Positions 6,257 to 12,123 of a stretch of DNA of 12,123 nucleotides are shown piece after piece. Position numbers and translations under genes: made by a program. Position 1 is the first letter of the stretch. Each line of letters begins with the position of its first letter. The DNA lies in contig JAFZZX010000143.1 in assembly GCA_017615515.1 (NCBI GenBank), positions 1 to 12,123 on the forward strand, read 5' to 3'. The notes under the pieces are model-generated. The model did not search any database. It was not told where the DNA came from and saw only the letters and a program-made list of their open reading frames with translations. The DNA is from Clostridia bacterium (GTDB lineage Bacteria > Bacillota > Clostridia > Christensenellales > CAG-1252).

Positions 6257-6847
6257 ATGACTTTTTACGATGACATAACGGACAACGAAAGCAAGGAAGA
6301 GGTCTCTCCCGCCGAATCGACGGAACCGACCGATCCGCCTGCCGAAAAACCGATCGAAAACGACGCCAAGGTCGAACCCGCAAACGAACCTGCGAGCGAA
6401 CCCGCACCCGAAACGGACGCGGGAACCCCCGCGCCGACCGCGGGCAGACTAGTCGCCAAGGGCAGTGGCAACAAAAGCTATCGCACCGGCACCAAAATCG
6501 CGGCGTTCATCTTCTTTATCATAACGGCGGGAATCTTCGCGCTGTACGAGTATCTTGCGTTCACCTTCCTCTATCTGCCGCTGATGGAGTCGATCGATAA
6601 CCTCGGCGAAGCCTTCGCGGCGATCTTCGCCTATATCTTCGGCTTGATCTACACCCTGATCTTCGCGGTCGCGCAACTGCCTGCGAATATCGTTACGATC
6701 ATCCTATTCAAGAGGCTCCGCGGCAAGTCGGACAAGAAGTGGGAAAACGTCCTCTTCACCGTCTTCTTCGCCCTTGCGATCGTGATGCTGCTCGTAACCG
6801 TCATTTCCACCCTGCTGTTCTTCGGCATGAGCGCTTTGGGCGGCTGA
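6257..6847 (+). CDS. Small multi-pass membrane protein with acidic Pro-rich head, function unknown
   Basis: A 196-residue protein I do not recognise. Seen: an N-terminal hydrophilic region (1-78), rich in Glu, Pro, Ala and Thr with EPA-like repeats, probably disordered and cytoplasmic; then hydrophobic segments at about 81-107, 118-150 (one long or two short helices) and 164-190. The loop FKRLRGKSDKKWEN (151-164) is positively charged and so probably cytoplasmic. There are no cysteines and no obvious catalytic residues. It has its own promoter and Shine-Dalgarno and ends in a strong terminator, so it is a monocistronic unit. It is divergent from the left operon and shares with it the habit of acidic Pro/Glu/Ala-rich cytoplasmic tails, which hints at, but does not prove, a related role. 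Alternative: a generic stress or envelope membrane protein unrelated to its neighbours. Confidence 0.85.
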   Translation: MTFYDDITDNESKEEVSPAESTEPTDPPAEKPIENDAKVEPANEPASEPAPETDAGTPAPTAGRLVAKGSGNKSYRTGTKIAAFIFFIITAGIFALYEYLAFTFLYLPLMESIDNLGEAFAAIFAYIFGLIYTLIFAVAQLPANIVTIILFKRLRGKSDKKWENVLFTVFFALAIVMLLVTVISTLLFFGMSALGG

Positions 6848-6874
6848 GAAACACAACCGAATCTTTGCGATTTC

Positions 6875-6911
6875 AAAAAAGCAGATGAGATATACGCGCA
6901 TCTGCTTTTTT
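6875..6911. terminator. Bidirectional intrinsic terminator after the membrane protein gene
   Basis: A perfect 13-base stem: AAAAAAGCAGATG (6875-6887) and CATCTGCTTTTTT (6899-6911), with an 11-base loop. The T tract on the plus strand ends the membrane protein gene 27 bases after its stop. The A tract on the left arm makes it symmetrical, so it can also stop minus-strand read-through from the ribosomal operon. Confidence 0.9.
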
Positions 6912-6970
6912 GTTCCGGCTCCGTTTTGCGTTTGGAAAGGGTGTATTATTCGGAGCGAAGCGACCCACAA

Positions 6971-6998
6971 TTCCACTTTCCACTTTCCACTTTCCACA
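6971..6998. repeat. Tandem heptamer TTCCACT, four copies
   Basis: Three exact TTCCACT units followed by TTCCACA. It lies in the non-coding convergent spacer just after GGAGCGAAGCGACCC. Similar short heptamer runs occur, as I recall, in intergenic repeats of gut Clostridia, but I cannot verify this. Copy number may vary by slippage. Confidence 0.85.
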
Positions 6999-7050
6999 TT
7001 AATAAGATAGACGCTCGTCTTCGCTCGCTCTAGTGCTAACGCACGCAACC

Positions 7051-7075
7051 TTGACGATTGCAGGCAATGCGTCAA
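7051..7075. repeat. Imperfect inverted repeat in the convergent spacer
   Basis: TTGACGATTGC and GCAATGCGTCAA pair over 11 bases with one bulged G and almost no loop. It lies at the distal edge of the duplicated block and may mark the end of a small intergenic element. Confidence 0.55.
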
Positions 7076-7082
7076 AAATCTT

Positions 7083-7255
7083 GCTCGGAGAAGTACGTAG
7101 CGACGAGGCGCAACGAAAAAATCACGCAGGCGCGAACGCGCCATTGGGGTCCCCGCTATATTGAAAACATTGTGGGGTATAGGCGCGTACTTGTCGTACG
7201 TAACTGCGGGATTATGAGTTGGAACAAAGTCAATGCGCGTTTATACGAGCTCGAT
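7083..7255 (-). repeat. Degenerate second copy of the rplQ 3' end and terminator
   Basis: This block repeats, in the same order, elements that follow rplQ: TTATACGAGCTCGAT (7241-7255; identical to 7417-7431, the rplQ stop and last codons), the 29-base arm at 7181-7209 (27 of 29 bases match 7355-7383), GCAGGCGCG (7126-7134; matches 7353-7361) and GCTCGGAGAAG (7083-7093; matches 7310-7320). The offset is 174-176 bases at one end and 227 at the other, the difference being a 53-base insertion. A residual terminator stem (AATC.CGCAG/CTGCG.GATT with a T run) survives. Confidence 0.75.
7128..7187. repeat. 53-base insertion flanked by 7-base direct repeats
   Basis: AGGCGCG occurs at 7128-7134 and 7181-7187, bracketing 46 bases that are absent from the parallel unit at 7339-7395. 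The insert holds GGGGTCCCC (7146-7154) and a CCCC...GGGG inverted arrangement. This looks like a target-site duplication around a very small element, or a replication-slippage product. Confidence 0.5.
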
Positions 7256-7338
7256 AAAAGAGCTCGGAGAATGGGCAAATACGAATGCTCCAAAACAAAA
7301 CGACATCGAGCTCGGAGAAGCGTGCAGATGCGCGGCTC

Positions 7339-7395
7339 GACAAAAAAACACCGCAGGCGCGTACTTCTTGTACGTAACTGCGGTGTTGTTTTGTC
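7339..7395 (-). terminator. Intrinsic terminator of the ribosomal protein operon
   Basis: Minus strand: ACACCGCAG pairs with CTGCGGTGT, with an inner CGTAC/GTACG stem, followed by seven T (7342-7348). Flanking GACAAAA/TTTTGTC extends the stem. It begins 21 bases after the rplQ stop codon. A weaker T run on the other strand may make it bidirectional. Confidence 0.9.
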
Positions 7396-7416
7396 AGAAA
7401 CAAAGCAGATGTGCGC

Positions 7417-7926
7417 TTATACGAGCTCGATGATTGCCATTTCGGCGGCATCACCCCTACGCTGCCCCAAACGGAGAATGCGGGTATAGCCGCCCCCCTG
7501 GGTCTGCTTGTCGTTGCGCTCCTTGTAGCGAGGAGCATACTCGTTAAAGAGCTTCTCGATCAAAGGATGCTTCAAATCCTTGGTCCTCGCGGCATAAGCG
7601 CTCTTGCTCTCGTTCTCGCCCTTGATCTCTTGGAGATCGTAGAGCGACGCCATGAGCTTACGCCTTGCGGCGAGCTTCTTCGGACCGTCGTTGGTGAAGG
7701 TCAGGGCGACCTTCTCGTTCTTCAGGTTCACCTTCTCCTTCGTGACGGTAACGGTGTCGTCATACGCCTTGATCGCGATGGTGATATACTTGTCCGCCAA
7801 GCGGCTGATCTCCTTCGCGCGATCGAACGTGGTCTCGATCTTGCCGTACCACAACAGCGCAGAGACCTGTCCTTTCAGCAATGCCACGCGCTGGTCTGCG
7901 CGTCTTCCCAATTTTCTTCTATTCAT
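7417..7926 (-). CDS. rplQ: 50S ribosomal protein bL17, long form
   Basis: bL17 sits on the outer face of the large subunit near the polypeptide exit. The 169-residue product has the family N-terminus (RKLGR..DQR..LL, then GKIETT..RAKE) and the diagnostic C-terminus GGYTRILRLGQRRGDAAEMA. It is longer than the usual 115-130 residues: extra sequence lies roughly at 55-82 and 98-119 (including NDGPKKLAARR and ESKSAYAARTKD). From memory such long forms exist in some Clostridia, so it is lineage-specific rather than damaged. GGAGG precedes the ATG, 11 bases after the rpoA stop. It is the last gene of the operon. Confidence 0.96.
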   Translation of the reverse strand: MNRRKLGRRADQRVALLKGQVSALLWYGKIETTFDRAKEISRLADKYITIAIKAYDDTVTVTKEKVNLKNEKVALTFTNDGPKKLAARRKLMASLYDLQEIKGENESKSAYAARTKDLKHPLIEKLFNEYAPRYKERNDKQTQGGGYTRILRLGQRRGDAAEMAIIELV

Positions 7927-7937
7927 TTTCTGCCTCC

Positions 7938-8900
7938 CTATTGTTCGTCGTTATTGCGGAGAGCGAGACCGAGCTCTTCGAGCTTCTTCTTCACTTCGTC
8001 CAGCGACTTCTGACCGAGGTTACGCACTTTCAACATTTCCGCCTCGGATTTCTCTATCAATTCACGCACCACGTGGATGCCCGCTCTCTTCAGGCAATTG
8101 TACGAACGAACGGACAGGTCAAGCTGCTCGATCGGCGTCTCGAGATGGGTCGCGGCGGGATCGGGTTCGTCATTCTGCATAATGTCCATCTTGGGCACGT
8201 CTTCGCAGAGATTGATGAAGAGCGTAGCGTGCTTATCCAGGATCGCCGCAGCGAGAGAGAGGGTCTTCTTCGCAGAGGTGGTGCCGTTCGTCTTGACGTT
8301 CAGCACGAGTCTGTCGTAGTTGATGTCCTGCCCAACACGAGCGTCTTCCACCGCATAGCTAGCGGAAAGGACGGGGGTGAAGATGCTGTCGACGGGAATG
8401 TAGCCGATCGGTTGATCGGGGATCTTGTTCTTATCCGCGCCGACGTAGCCTCTGCCGCTCATCACGGTGATCTCCATATCGAGAGAACCGCCTTCGTTGA
8501 TCGTGCAGATATGATGATCTTCGTTCACGACCGCGAGGCTCAGACCGCATTCGATATCCTTACCGGTCACTTCGCCCGGCTCGCTCTTGCGAATGCGAAC
8601 GACCGCTCTTTCGCCATCCTCCAAGGGGCTCTTCTCCATAAAGGCGAGACCCTTGATATTCAGAATGATGTCCACCACGTCCTCGACGACGTTCGGGATC
8701 GTGGAGAACTCGTGCATCACGCCCTCGATCTTCACGCCGACGGCCGCCGCACCGGGAAGGTCGGACAGCAGCATCCTGCGCATAGCGTTGCCGAGCGTGG
8801 TACCGAGACCTTTCTCCAACGGTTCGACGGTGATGGTCGCGACGGATCCGTCCGCGTTTTCCGTAACGGTGATTTGCGGTGCCTTGATTTTAATATTCAT
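7938..8900 (-). CDS. rpoA: DNA-directed RNA polymerase subunit alpha
   Basis: A 320-residue alpha subunit, which nucleates RNA polymerase assembly and contacts promoter UP elements and activators. The N-terminal domain (about 1-230) shows VEPLEKGLGTTLGNAMRRMLLSDLPG, the alpha dimerisation and beta/beta' contact region, and the C-terminal domain (about 250-312) shows PIEQLDLSVRSYNCLKRAGI and VRNLGQKSLDEVKKKLEELGL, the DNA-binding helix-hairpin-helix unit. Length is normal. AAGGAGG precedes the ATG. It lies 16 bases after rpsD and 11 before rplQ, the expected place for coordinated supply of polymerase and ribosomal proteins. Confidence 0.98.
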   Translation of the reverse strand: MNIKIKAPQITVTENADGSVATITVEPLEKGLGTTLGNAMRRMLLSDLPGAAAVGVKIEGVMHEFSTIPNVVEDVVDIILNIKGLAFMEKSPLEDGERAVVRIRKSEPGEVTGKDIECGLSLAVVNEDHHICTINEGGSLDMEITVMSGRGYVGADKNKIPDQPIGYIPVDSIFTPVLSASYAVEDARVGQDINYDRLVLNVKTNGTTSAKKTLSLAAAILDKHATLFINLCEDVPKMDIMQNDEPDPAATHLETPIEQLDLSVRSYNCLKRAGIHVVRELIEKSEAEMLKVRNLGQKSLDEVKKKLEELGLALRNNDEQ

Positions 8901-8916
8901 AATATTCCTCCTTGTC

Positions 8917-9573
8917 TTACTTGGAGTACAACTCTACGATCATGTGCTCCTTGATTCTGAGGTCGATATCCTCGCGCTTCGGCAATTCAAGCACCTTGCC
9001 CGAAAGGGTGGTCTTGTCAAACTCCAGCCATTGAGGGACGTCGGTCTTCGCGCCGACTTCCTTTACCGACTCAAACAGTTTTTTGCCCTGCTTACTTTCC
9101 TTGACCGCGATCACGTCGCCGGGGGAAACGAGATAAGAGGGAATATTAACGTTCTTGCCATTCACGGTGACGTGTCCGTGGTTGACGATCTGTCTCGCCT
9201 GCGCTCTGCTGTCGCCGATGCCGAGACGATACACCACGTTGTCGAGCCTGCGCTCAAGCAGGATCAACATATTTTCACCGGTAATGCCCTTCATACGCTC
9301 CGCTTTCCTATGATACATACGGAACTGCTTTTCCAAAAGTCCGTACGCTCTCTTGGTCTTCTGCTTTTCACGCAGCTGGAGCGCGTAATCCGAGATCTTT
9401 CTCCTGCCGGTCTTCGCGGGGCCGGGAGGATTCTTGCGACCTTTGTCCAAGGGGCAAAGGTTTCTGCCTTGCGTGCCGTCGGCGGCGATGTTGTAGCATC
9501 TCGCGCCCTTGAGGTACAATTTTTCGCCCTCTCTTCTGCACAGGCGACAATCGGGTCCTGTATATTTAGCCAT
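8917..9573 (-). CDS. rpsD: 30S ribosomal protein uS4
   Basis: uS4 binds 16S rRNA early in 30S assembly and often acts as a translational repressor of its own operon. The 218-residue product has the N-terminal zinc-type region (Cys9, Cys12, Cys26, Cys40), the [15 protein letters not shown] segment, and the S4 RNA-binding domain at about 109-170 ([32 protein letters not shown]). The gap between the third and fourth cysteines is 13 residues, where a classic zinc form has 4, so that loop carries an insertion. GGAGG lies upstream of the ATG. Having rpsD inside this operon, rather than elsewhere, is a clostridial trait. Confidence 0.97.
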   Translation of the reverse strand: MAKYTGPDCRLCRREGEKLYLKGARCYNIAADGTQGRNLCPLDKGRKNPPGPAKTGRRKISDYALQLREKQKTKRAYGLLEKQFRMYHRKAERMKGITGENMLILLERRLDNVVYRLGIGDSRAQARQIVNHGHVTVNGKNVNIPSYLVSPGDVIAVKESKQGKKLFESVKEVGAKTDVPQWLEFDKTTLSGKVLELPKREDIDLRIKEHMIVELYSK

Positions 9574-9584
9574 TTTTCTACCTC

Positions 9585-9977
9585 CTACAGTCTTCTACGC
9601 TTGGGCGGACGGCAACCGTTGTGCGGGATGGGCGAAACGTCCAAGATAGACGTGACCGCGATGTCCGCGTTTTGGAGAGCGCGCACGGCGGACTCTCTGC
9701 CTTGACCAGGGCCCTTGACGAAGACGTCCACGGACTTCAAGCCGTGTTCTTTCGCCGCCTTGGCGGCATCTTCCATGACCATCTGCGCCGCATAGGGAGT
9801 GCTCTTCTTGCTGCCGCGCAGTCCGAGCTTGCCCGAACTGGACGCGCTGATCGCATTGCCCCGCGTGTCGGTGATCGTAACGATCGTATTATTGAAGGAA
9901 CATTGAATGTGCGCTTGACCTCTGTCAACGCGGATAATGTCCTTACGCTTTTTGGTAACACCTTTCTTAACTGCCAT
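9585..9977 (-). CDS. rpsK: 30S ribosomal protein uS11
   Basis: uS11 lies on the platform of the 30S subunit near the E site. The 130-residue product is of normal length and shows the family blocks [53 protein letters not shown] and the terminal [18 protein letters not shown]. The NAISASSSG segment differs from the more common 'ISW.S.G' form. AAGGAGG precedes the ATG. Confidence 0.98.
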   Translation of the reverse strand: MAVKKGVTKKRKDIIRVDRGQAHIQCSFNNTIVTITDTRGNAISASSSGKLGLRGSKKSTPYAAQMVMEDAAKAAKEHGLKSVDVFVKGPGQGRESAVRALQNADIAVTSILDVSPIPHNGCRPPKRRRL

Positions 9978-9991
9978 AACGATAGCCCTCC

Positions 9992-10360
9992 TTATTTCTT
10001 AGAACGGCCGACGGTGCGCTTCGGACCTTTGCGGGTACGAGCGTTCCTCTTGCTGCTTTGCCCTCTGACCGGCAGTCCCTTTCTGTGACGGACGCCGCGA
10101 TAGCAGCCGATCTCGCGCAGTCTCTTGATGTTCATATCGATCTCGCGCTTGAGATCGCCTTCAACGTGAAGATTCTTTTCGATGTAATCTCTGAGTTTCG
10201 CCACGTCGCTCTCTGCCAAATCTTTCACCCTGATATCAGGGCTGATCCCTGTCTCTGCCAAGATCTTGCGCGAAGTCGCGAGACCTATTCCGAAGATATA
10301 GGTCAACCCGATCTCGAGCCTCTTCTCTCTCGGCAAATCTACACCGGAAATACGAGCCAT
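9992..10360 (-). CDS. rpsM: 30S ribosomal protein uS13
   Basis: uS13 in the head of the small subunit contacts the P-site tRNA and forms bridges to the large subunit. The 122-residue product begins [14 protein letters not shown], contains the helix-two-turn-helix region ([14 protein letters not shown]), and ends with the basic tail [32 protein letters not shown] sits 6 bases before the ATG. It is the first gene after the AT-rich spacer that separates it from rpmJ. Confidence 0.98.
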   Translation of the reverse strand: MARISGVDLPREKRLEIGLTYIFGIGLATSRKILAETGISPDIRVKDLAESDVAKLRDYIEKNLHVEGDLKREIDMNIKRLREIGCYRGVRHRKGLPVRGQSSKRNARTRKGPKRTVGRSKK

Positions 10361-10483
10361 TAATTTACCTCCATTTTATTGTTTGTGTTATCTTGTTTTT
10401 GTATCTTATTTACCCGTTCGGGAGGACGAAATGTGATTTGGAATGAGATCGTCCAGCCGCCCCCGACCGAATAAAGGATGCTC
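10361..10483 (-). other. AT-rich spacer between rpmJ and rpsM
   Basis: The 123 bases are long for this operon, where other gaps are 7-16 bases. The minus strand holds a GGACGA/TCGTCC inverted repeat with a wide loop (between about 10420 and 10460) followed by an AT-rich run before the rpsM ribosome binding site. I find no convincing promoter or terminator. It could be a regulatory leader for rpsM-rplQ. Confidence 0.4.
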
Positions 10484-10600
10484 TTAGCCTTGCACCTGCT
10501 TGTGACTCTTGCTCTTGGAGCAGATCACCATCACTTTGCCGTGACGCTTGATGATCTTGCACTTGTCGCACATAGGTTTTACCGACGGTCTGACTTTCAT
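10484..10600 (-). CDS. rpmJ: 50S ribosomal protein bL36
   Basis: A 38-residue protein that completes the large subunit. It begins [15 protein letters not shown] and has the zinc ligands of the cysteine-containing form: Cys11, Cys14, Cys27 and His33. GGAGG precedes the ATG, 13 bases after the infA stop. It is short but in its expected operon place and fully conserved in pattern. Confidence 0.97.
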   Translation of the reverse strand: MKVRPSVKPMCDKCKIIKRHGKVMVICSKSKSHKQVQG

Positions 10601-10613
10601 AATATAACCTCCA

Positions 10614-10838
10614 TTAGTTCTTATCTCTCCAAACGATGCGACCTTTGGTCAGATCGTAAGGGCTGATCTCCACTTTTACCGAATCGCCTTCGATGATCTT
10701 GATGCTCTTGATGCGCATCTTTCCCGAGGGATAGGCGATGATCTGCGCGCCGCTCTTCTCAAGCTCTACTCTGTAGGATTGATAAGGCAACACTTCAATG
10801 ACTTTTCCTTGAACCTCAATTACGTCGTCCTTTGACAA
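10614..10838 (-). CDS. infA: Translation initiation factor IF-1
   Basis: IF-1 binds the 30S A site during initiation. The 74-residue product has the OB-fold family pattern: [18 protein letters not shown] at the start, [15 protein letters not shown] in the middle and [14 protein letters not shown] at the end. The middle strand reads [10 protein letters not shown] where the common form reads roughly 'ILAHISGK'. The start codon is TTG at 10838; AAGGAGGT (10844-10851), overlapping the stop of the preceding gene, supports it. An ATG at this spacing is absent. Confidence 0.96.
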   Translation of the reverse strand: MSKDDVIEVQGKVIEVLPYQSYRVELEKSGAQIIAYPSGKMRIKSIKIIEGDSVKVEISPYDLTKGRIVWRDKN

Positions 10839-10843
10839 AACAG

Positions 10844-10851
10844 ACCTCCTT
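10844..10851 (-). promoter_or_regulatory. Strong ribosome binding site for the TTG start of infA
   Basis: AAGGAGGT on the minus strand, 5 bases before TTG at 10838, overlapping the stop codon of the KOW gene. The strong site offsets the weak start codon. Confidence 0.8.
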
Positions 10852-11122
10852 ATTTGCCCGAGTAAACTCGGAGCGCGCTCTTGATTTCGCTGTCGAAGAC
10901 TTGCTTTCCTTCAAGGAGCTTGTCCCCGATGACCTGGTTCCTATCGCCGCCGGAATCGAGATGTTTGACGTTCTTTCGCTTCGGCGCGGCAACGGTCTTT
11001 TCTTCCCCGTTCGCCACGTAAGCGAATCCTTTATCGTCGAACCTTACTATTATATAACATTTCCCGCAGTCTCGTCCAGCCTTTGAGTACACTATACTGC
11101 CAACGAATAGTTCTTTTTGCAT
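10850..11122 (-). CDS. KOW-domain RNA-binding protein (L14e/L6e/L27e-like)
   Basis: A 90-residue protein of the type often annotated as 'KOW domain-containing' or 'L14e-like' in Clostridia. Seen: the KOW strand pair FVGSIVYSKAGRDCGKCYIIV (about 6-26) and the typical PKRKNVKHL (47-55), followed by a charged tail. Its place between map and infA is the usual one in this group. Likely role: an RNA-binding protein associated with translation; no direct function is established that I can name. AGGGTGA before the ATG overlaps the map stop. Confidence 0.9.
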   Translation of the reverse strand: MQKELFVGSIVYSKAGRDCGKCYIIVRFDDKGFAYVANGEEKTVAAPKRKNVKHLDSGGDRNQVIGDKLLEGKQVFDSEIKSALRVYSGK

Positions 11123-11130
11123 AAGTCACC

Positions 11131-11877
11131 CTATATGGTCAGGATCTCGATCCCGTCGTCCCACACGGCCACGGTATTCTCGTAGTGTGCGGACGGGGAA
11201 TGATCCCGCGTGCGAACCGTCCAGCCGTCTCTCTCGGTATATACGTCGTACCGCCCGAGATTGATCATCGGCTCGACCGCAATGGTCATGCCGGGACGCA
11301 AACGAATGCCTCTGCCTTTCTCACCGTAATTCGGGACTGCCGGATCCTCGTGCATCTCTCTGCCGATCCCGTGTCCCGTCAAGGCTCTGACGACCGAATA
11401 GCCGCGTCCCTCGACGAGCGCTTGGATCGCGCCGGAGATGTCCCCGATGCGGTCGCCCGCTTTGATCCCTTTGATCCCCTCGAAGAAGGCGTCTTCCGCC
11501 GCTTGTACGAGGTCGAGCTTCTCCTTCGAGACCTTGCCGATCGGGAAGGTGCGCGCGCTGTCGCCGTGATAGCCGTCTATCGTAGCGCACAGGTCCACGC
11601 CCACGATCTGCCCCTCTTCGATATAGGTCTTCGGAGAAGGGATCCCGTGTACGACCACGTCGTCGATCGAGATACAGGTGCTCGCGGGGTATCCTTCGTA
11701 GCCGAGGCAGGAAGGGTATGCCCCTCTGCTCTCAATGTACTCTCTGACCCATCTGTCCACTTCCGCCGTCGAGACGCCCGCTTTGATGCGATCACGCACC
11801 ATCAGCAAGGTGTCGCGCACGATCAGGTTCGCTTTGCGCATCACCCTGACTTCGTCGGGGGTTTTCAGATAAATCAT
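11131..11877 (-). CDS. map: Type I methionine aminopeptidase
   Basis: Removes the initiator methionine from nascent proteins in the cytosol using a two-metal centre. The 248-residue length is normal for type Ia enzymes lacking an N-terminal zinc extension. The five metal ligands are present: Asp95, Asp106, His169, Glu202 and Glu233, with the catalytic-site His77 in VVVHGIP. The ATG overlaps the adk stop by 4 bases (ATGA), implying translational coupling, and the gap to the KOW gene is 8 bases. Confidence 0.98.
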   Translation of the reverse strand: MIYLKTPDEVRVMRKANLIVRDTLLMVRDRIKAGVSTAEVDRWVREYIESRGAYPSCLGYEGYPASTCISIDDVVVHGIPSPKTYIEEGQIVGVDLCATIDGYHGDSARTFPIGKVSKEKLDLVQAAEDAFFEGIKGIKAGDRIGDISGAIQALVEGRGYSVVRALTGHGIGREMHEDPAVPNYGEKGRGIRLRPGMTIAVEPMINLGRYDVYTERDGWTVRTRDHSPSAHYENTVAVWDDGIEILTI

Positions 11878-12123
11878 TTCAACACCTTCAGAATATCCGC
11901 ATAGACCGCTTCGATGCCCTGCGATCCGTCCACGTCCTTCAAGAGTCCCTCTTTACGGTAGTAGTCGATCAAGGGTGCGGTCTCCTTATGGTACACTTCC
12001 AACCTGCTCTTGACCGTTTCTTCCTTGTCGTCCTCGCGCTGGTACAGCTCGCCGCCGCACTTTGCGCAGGTGGTCTTTCCGTTCAAGAAAGCGACGTTGT
12101 AGGTTTCGCCGCAACGGCACATA
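11874..12123 (-). CDS. adk: Adenylate kinase, C-terminal part (5' end outside window)
   Basis: Interconverts ATP+AMP and 2 ADP. Only the last 82 residues are visible; the ATG at 12122 is internal, since the family's P-loop and AMP site lie upstream. Seen: part of the LID domain, with CRCGETYNV and [14 protein letters not shown] (four cysteines, zinc-type LID), and the C-terminal helix region [19 protein letters not shown] with the conserved arginine of RLEVY. The first cysteine pair is C-x-C in place of the usual C-x2-C. The stop overlaps the map start. Confidence 0.95.
   Translation of the reverse strand, partial: MCRCGETYNVAFLNGKTTCAKCGGELYQREDDKEETVKSRLEVYHKETAPLIDYYRKEGLLKDVDGSQGIEAVYADILKVLK

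Larger units (their letters stand above)
6912..7338. other. Gene-free convergent spacer rich in repeats
   Basis: No frame in this stretch has a ribosome binding site plus plausible protein composition; the open frames present are Arg/Ser-rich and read through repeats and hairpins. It contains a heptamer array, an imperfect hairpin, a degenerate copy of the rplQ 3' end with its terminator, and a small insertion, each listed separately. Confidence 0.75.

Noticed and set aside
6971..7395. CRISPR array in the repeat-rich spacer
   Set aside because: Repeats are a heptamer run and a two-copy block; there are no regular repeat-spacer units.
7058..7489. Plus-strand frame in the convergent spacer
   Set aside because: It reads through two hairpins and into the 3' end of rplQ on the opposite strand, is Arg-rich and lacks a ribosome binding site.
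8077..9705. Plus-strand frames over rpoA, rpsD and rpsK
   Set aside because: They are antisense shadows of highly conserved ribosomal and polymerase genes.

Overview
The window looks like a chromosomal segment of a moderately GC-rich, low-motility-signature Clostridia-type Firmicute, probably an uncultured gut lineage (Christensenellales-like is a guess from gene style, not proven). The taxonomic clue is the order adk-map-KOW protein-infA-rpmJ-rpsM-rpsK-rpsD-rpoA-rplQ, which with rpsD between rpsK and rpoA and a KOW protein between map and infA is a clostridial arrangement. Nearly all genes use strong GGAGG-type ribosome binding sites, and two of them start at TTG.

Right part (12123 down to 7417, minus strand): the distal part of the ribosomal protein superoperon. 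It runs from the truncated adk through map, a KOW-domain protein, infA, rpmJ, rpsM, rpsK, rpsD, rpoA and rplQ, tightly packed except for an AT-rich 123-base spacer between rpmJ and rpsM. It ends at a strong intrinsic terminator at 7339-7395.

Middle (7416 to 6848): a gene-free convergent spacer full of structure. It holds the rplQ terminator, a degenerate second copy of the rplQ 3' end plus terminator, a 53-base insertion flanked by 7-base direct repeats, a hairpin, a four-copy heptamer repeat and a perfect bidirectional terminator. The latter closes a plus-strand gene (6257-6847) for a small multi-pass membrane protein with an acidic, proline-rich cytoplasmic head and its own good promoter.

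Left part (5853 down to 1, minus strand): an accessory operon divergent from that membrane protein gene. The order is (i) a large acidic cytosolic protein with two copies of an uncharacterised module and a degenerate, probably catalytically dead EAL domain; (ii) a single-pass membrane or secreted TasA/camelysin-like protein; (iii) a SipW-type signal peptidase with unusually long cytoplasmic tails; (iv) a membrane-anchored McrB-like AAA+ ATPase that runs off the left edge. Genes i-iii are overlapping or nearly so; gene iv follows after 75 bases. The divergent intergenic region carries an 18-base perfect palindrome between candidate promoters, and the operon leader ends in a long hairpin just before a TTG start. 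My reading is that this operon makes a secreted or cell-surface assembly system: a TasA-like substrate, its dedicated peptidase, and an ATPase plus EAL-like scaffold acting from the cytoplasmic side. The combination is the most interesting part of the window, but its function is inferred from domains only.
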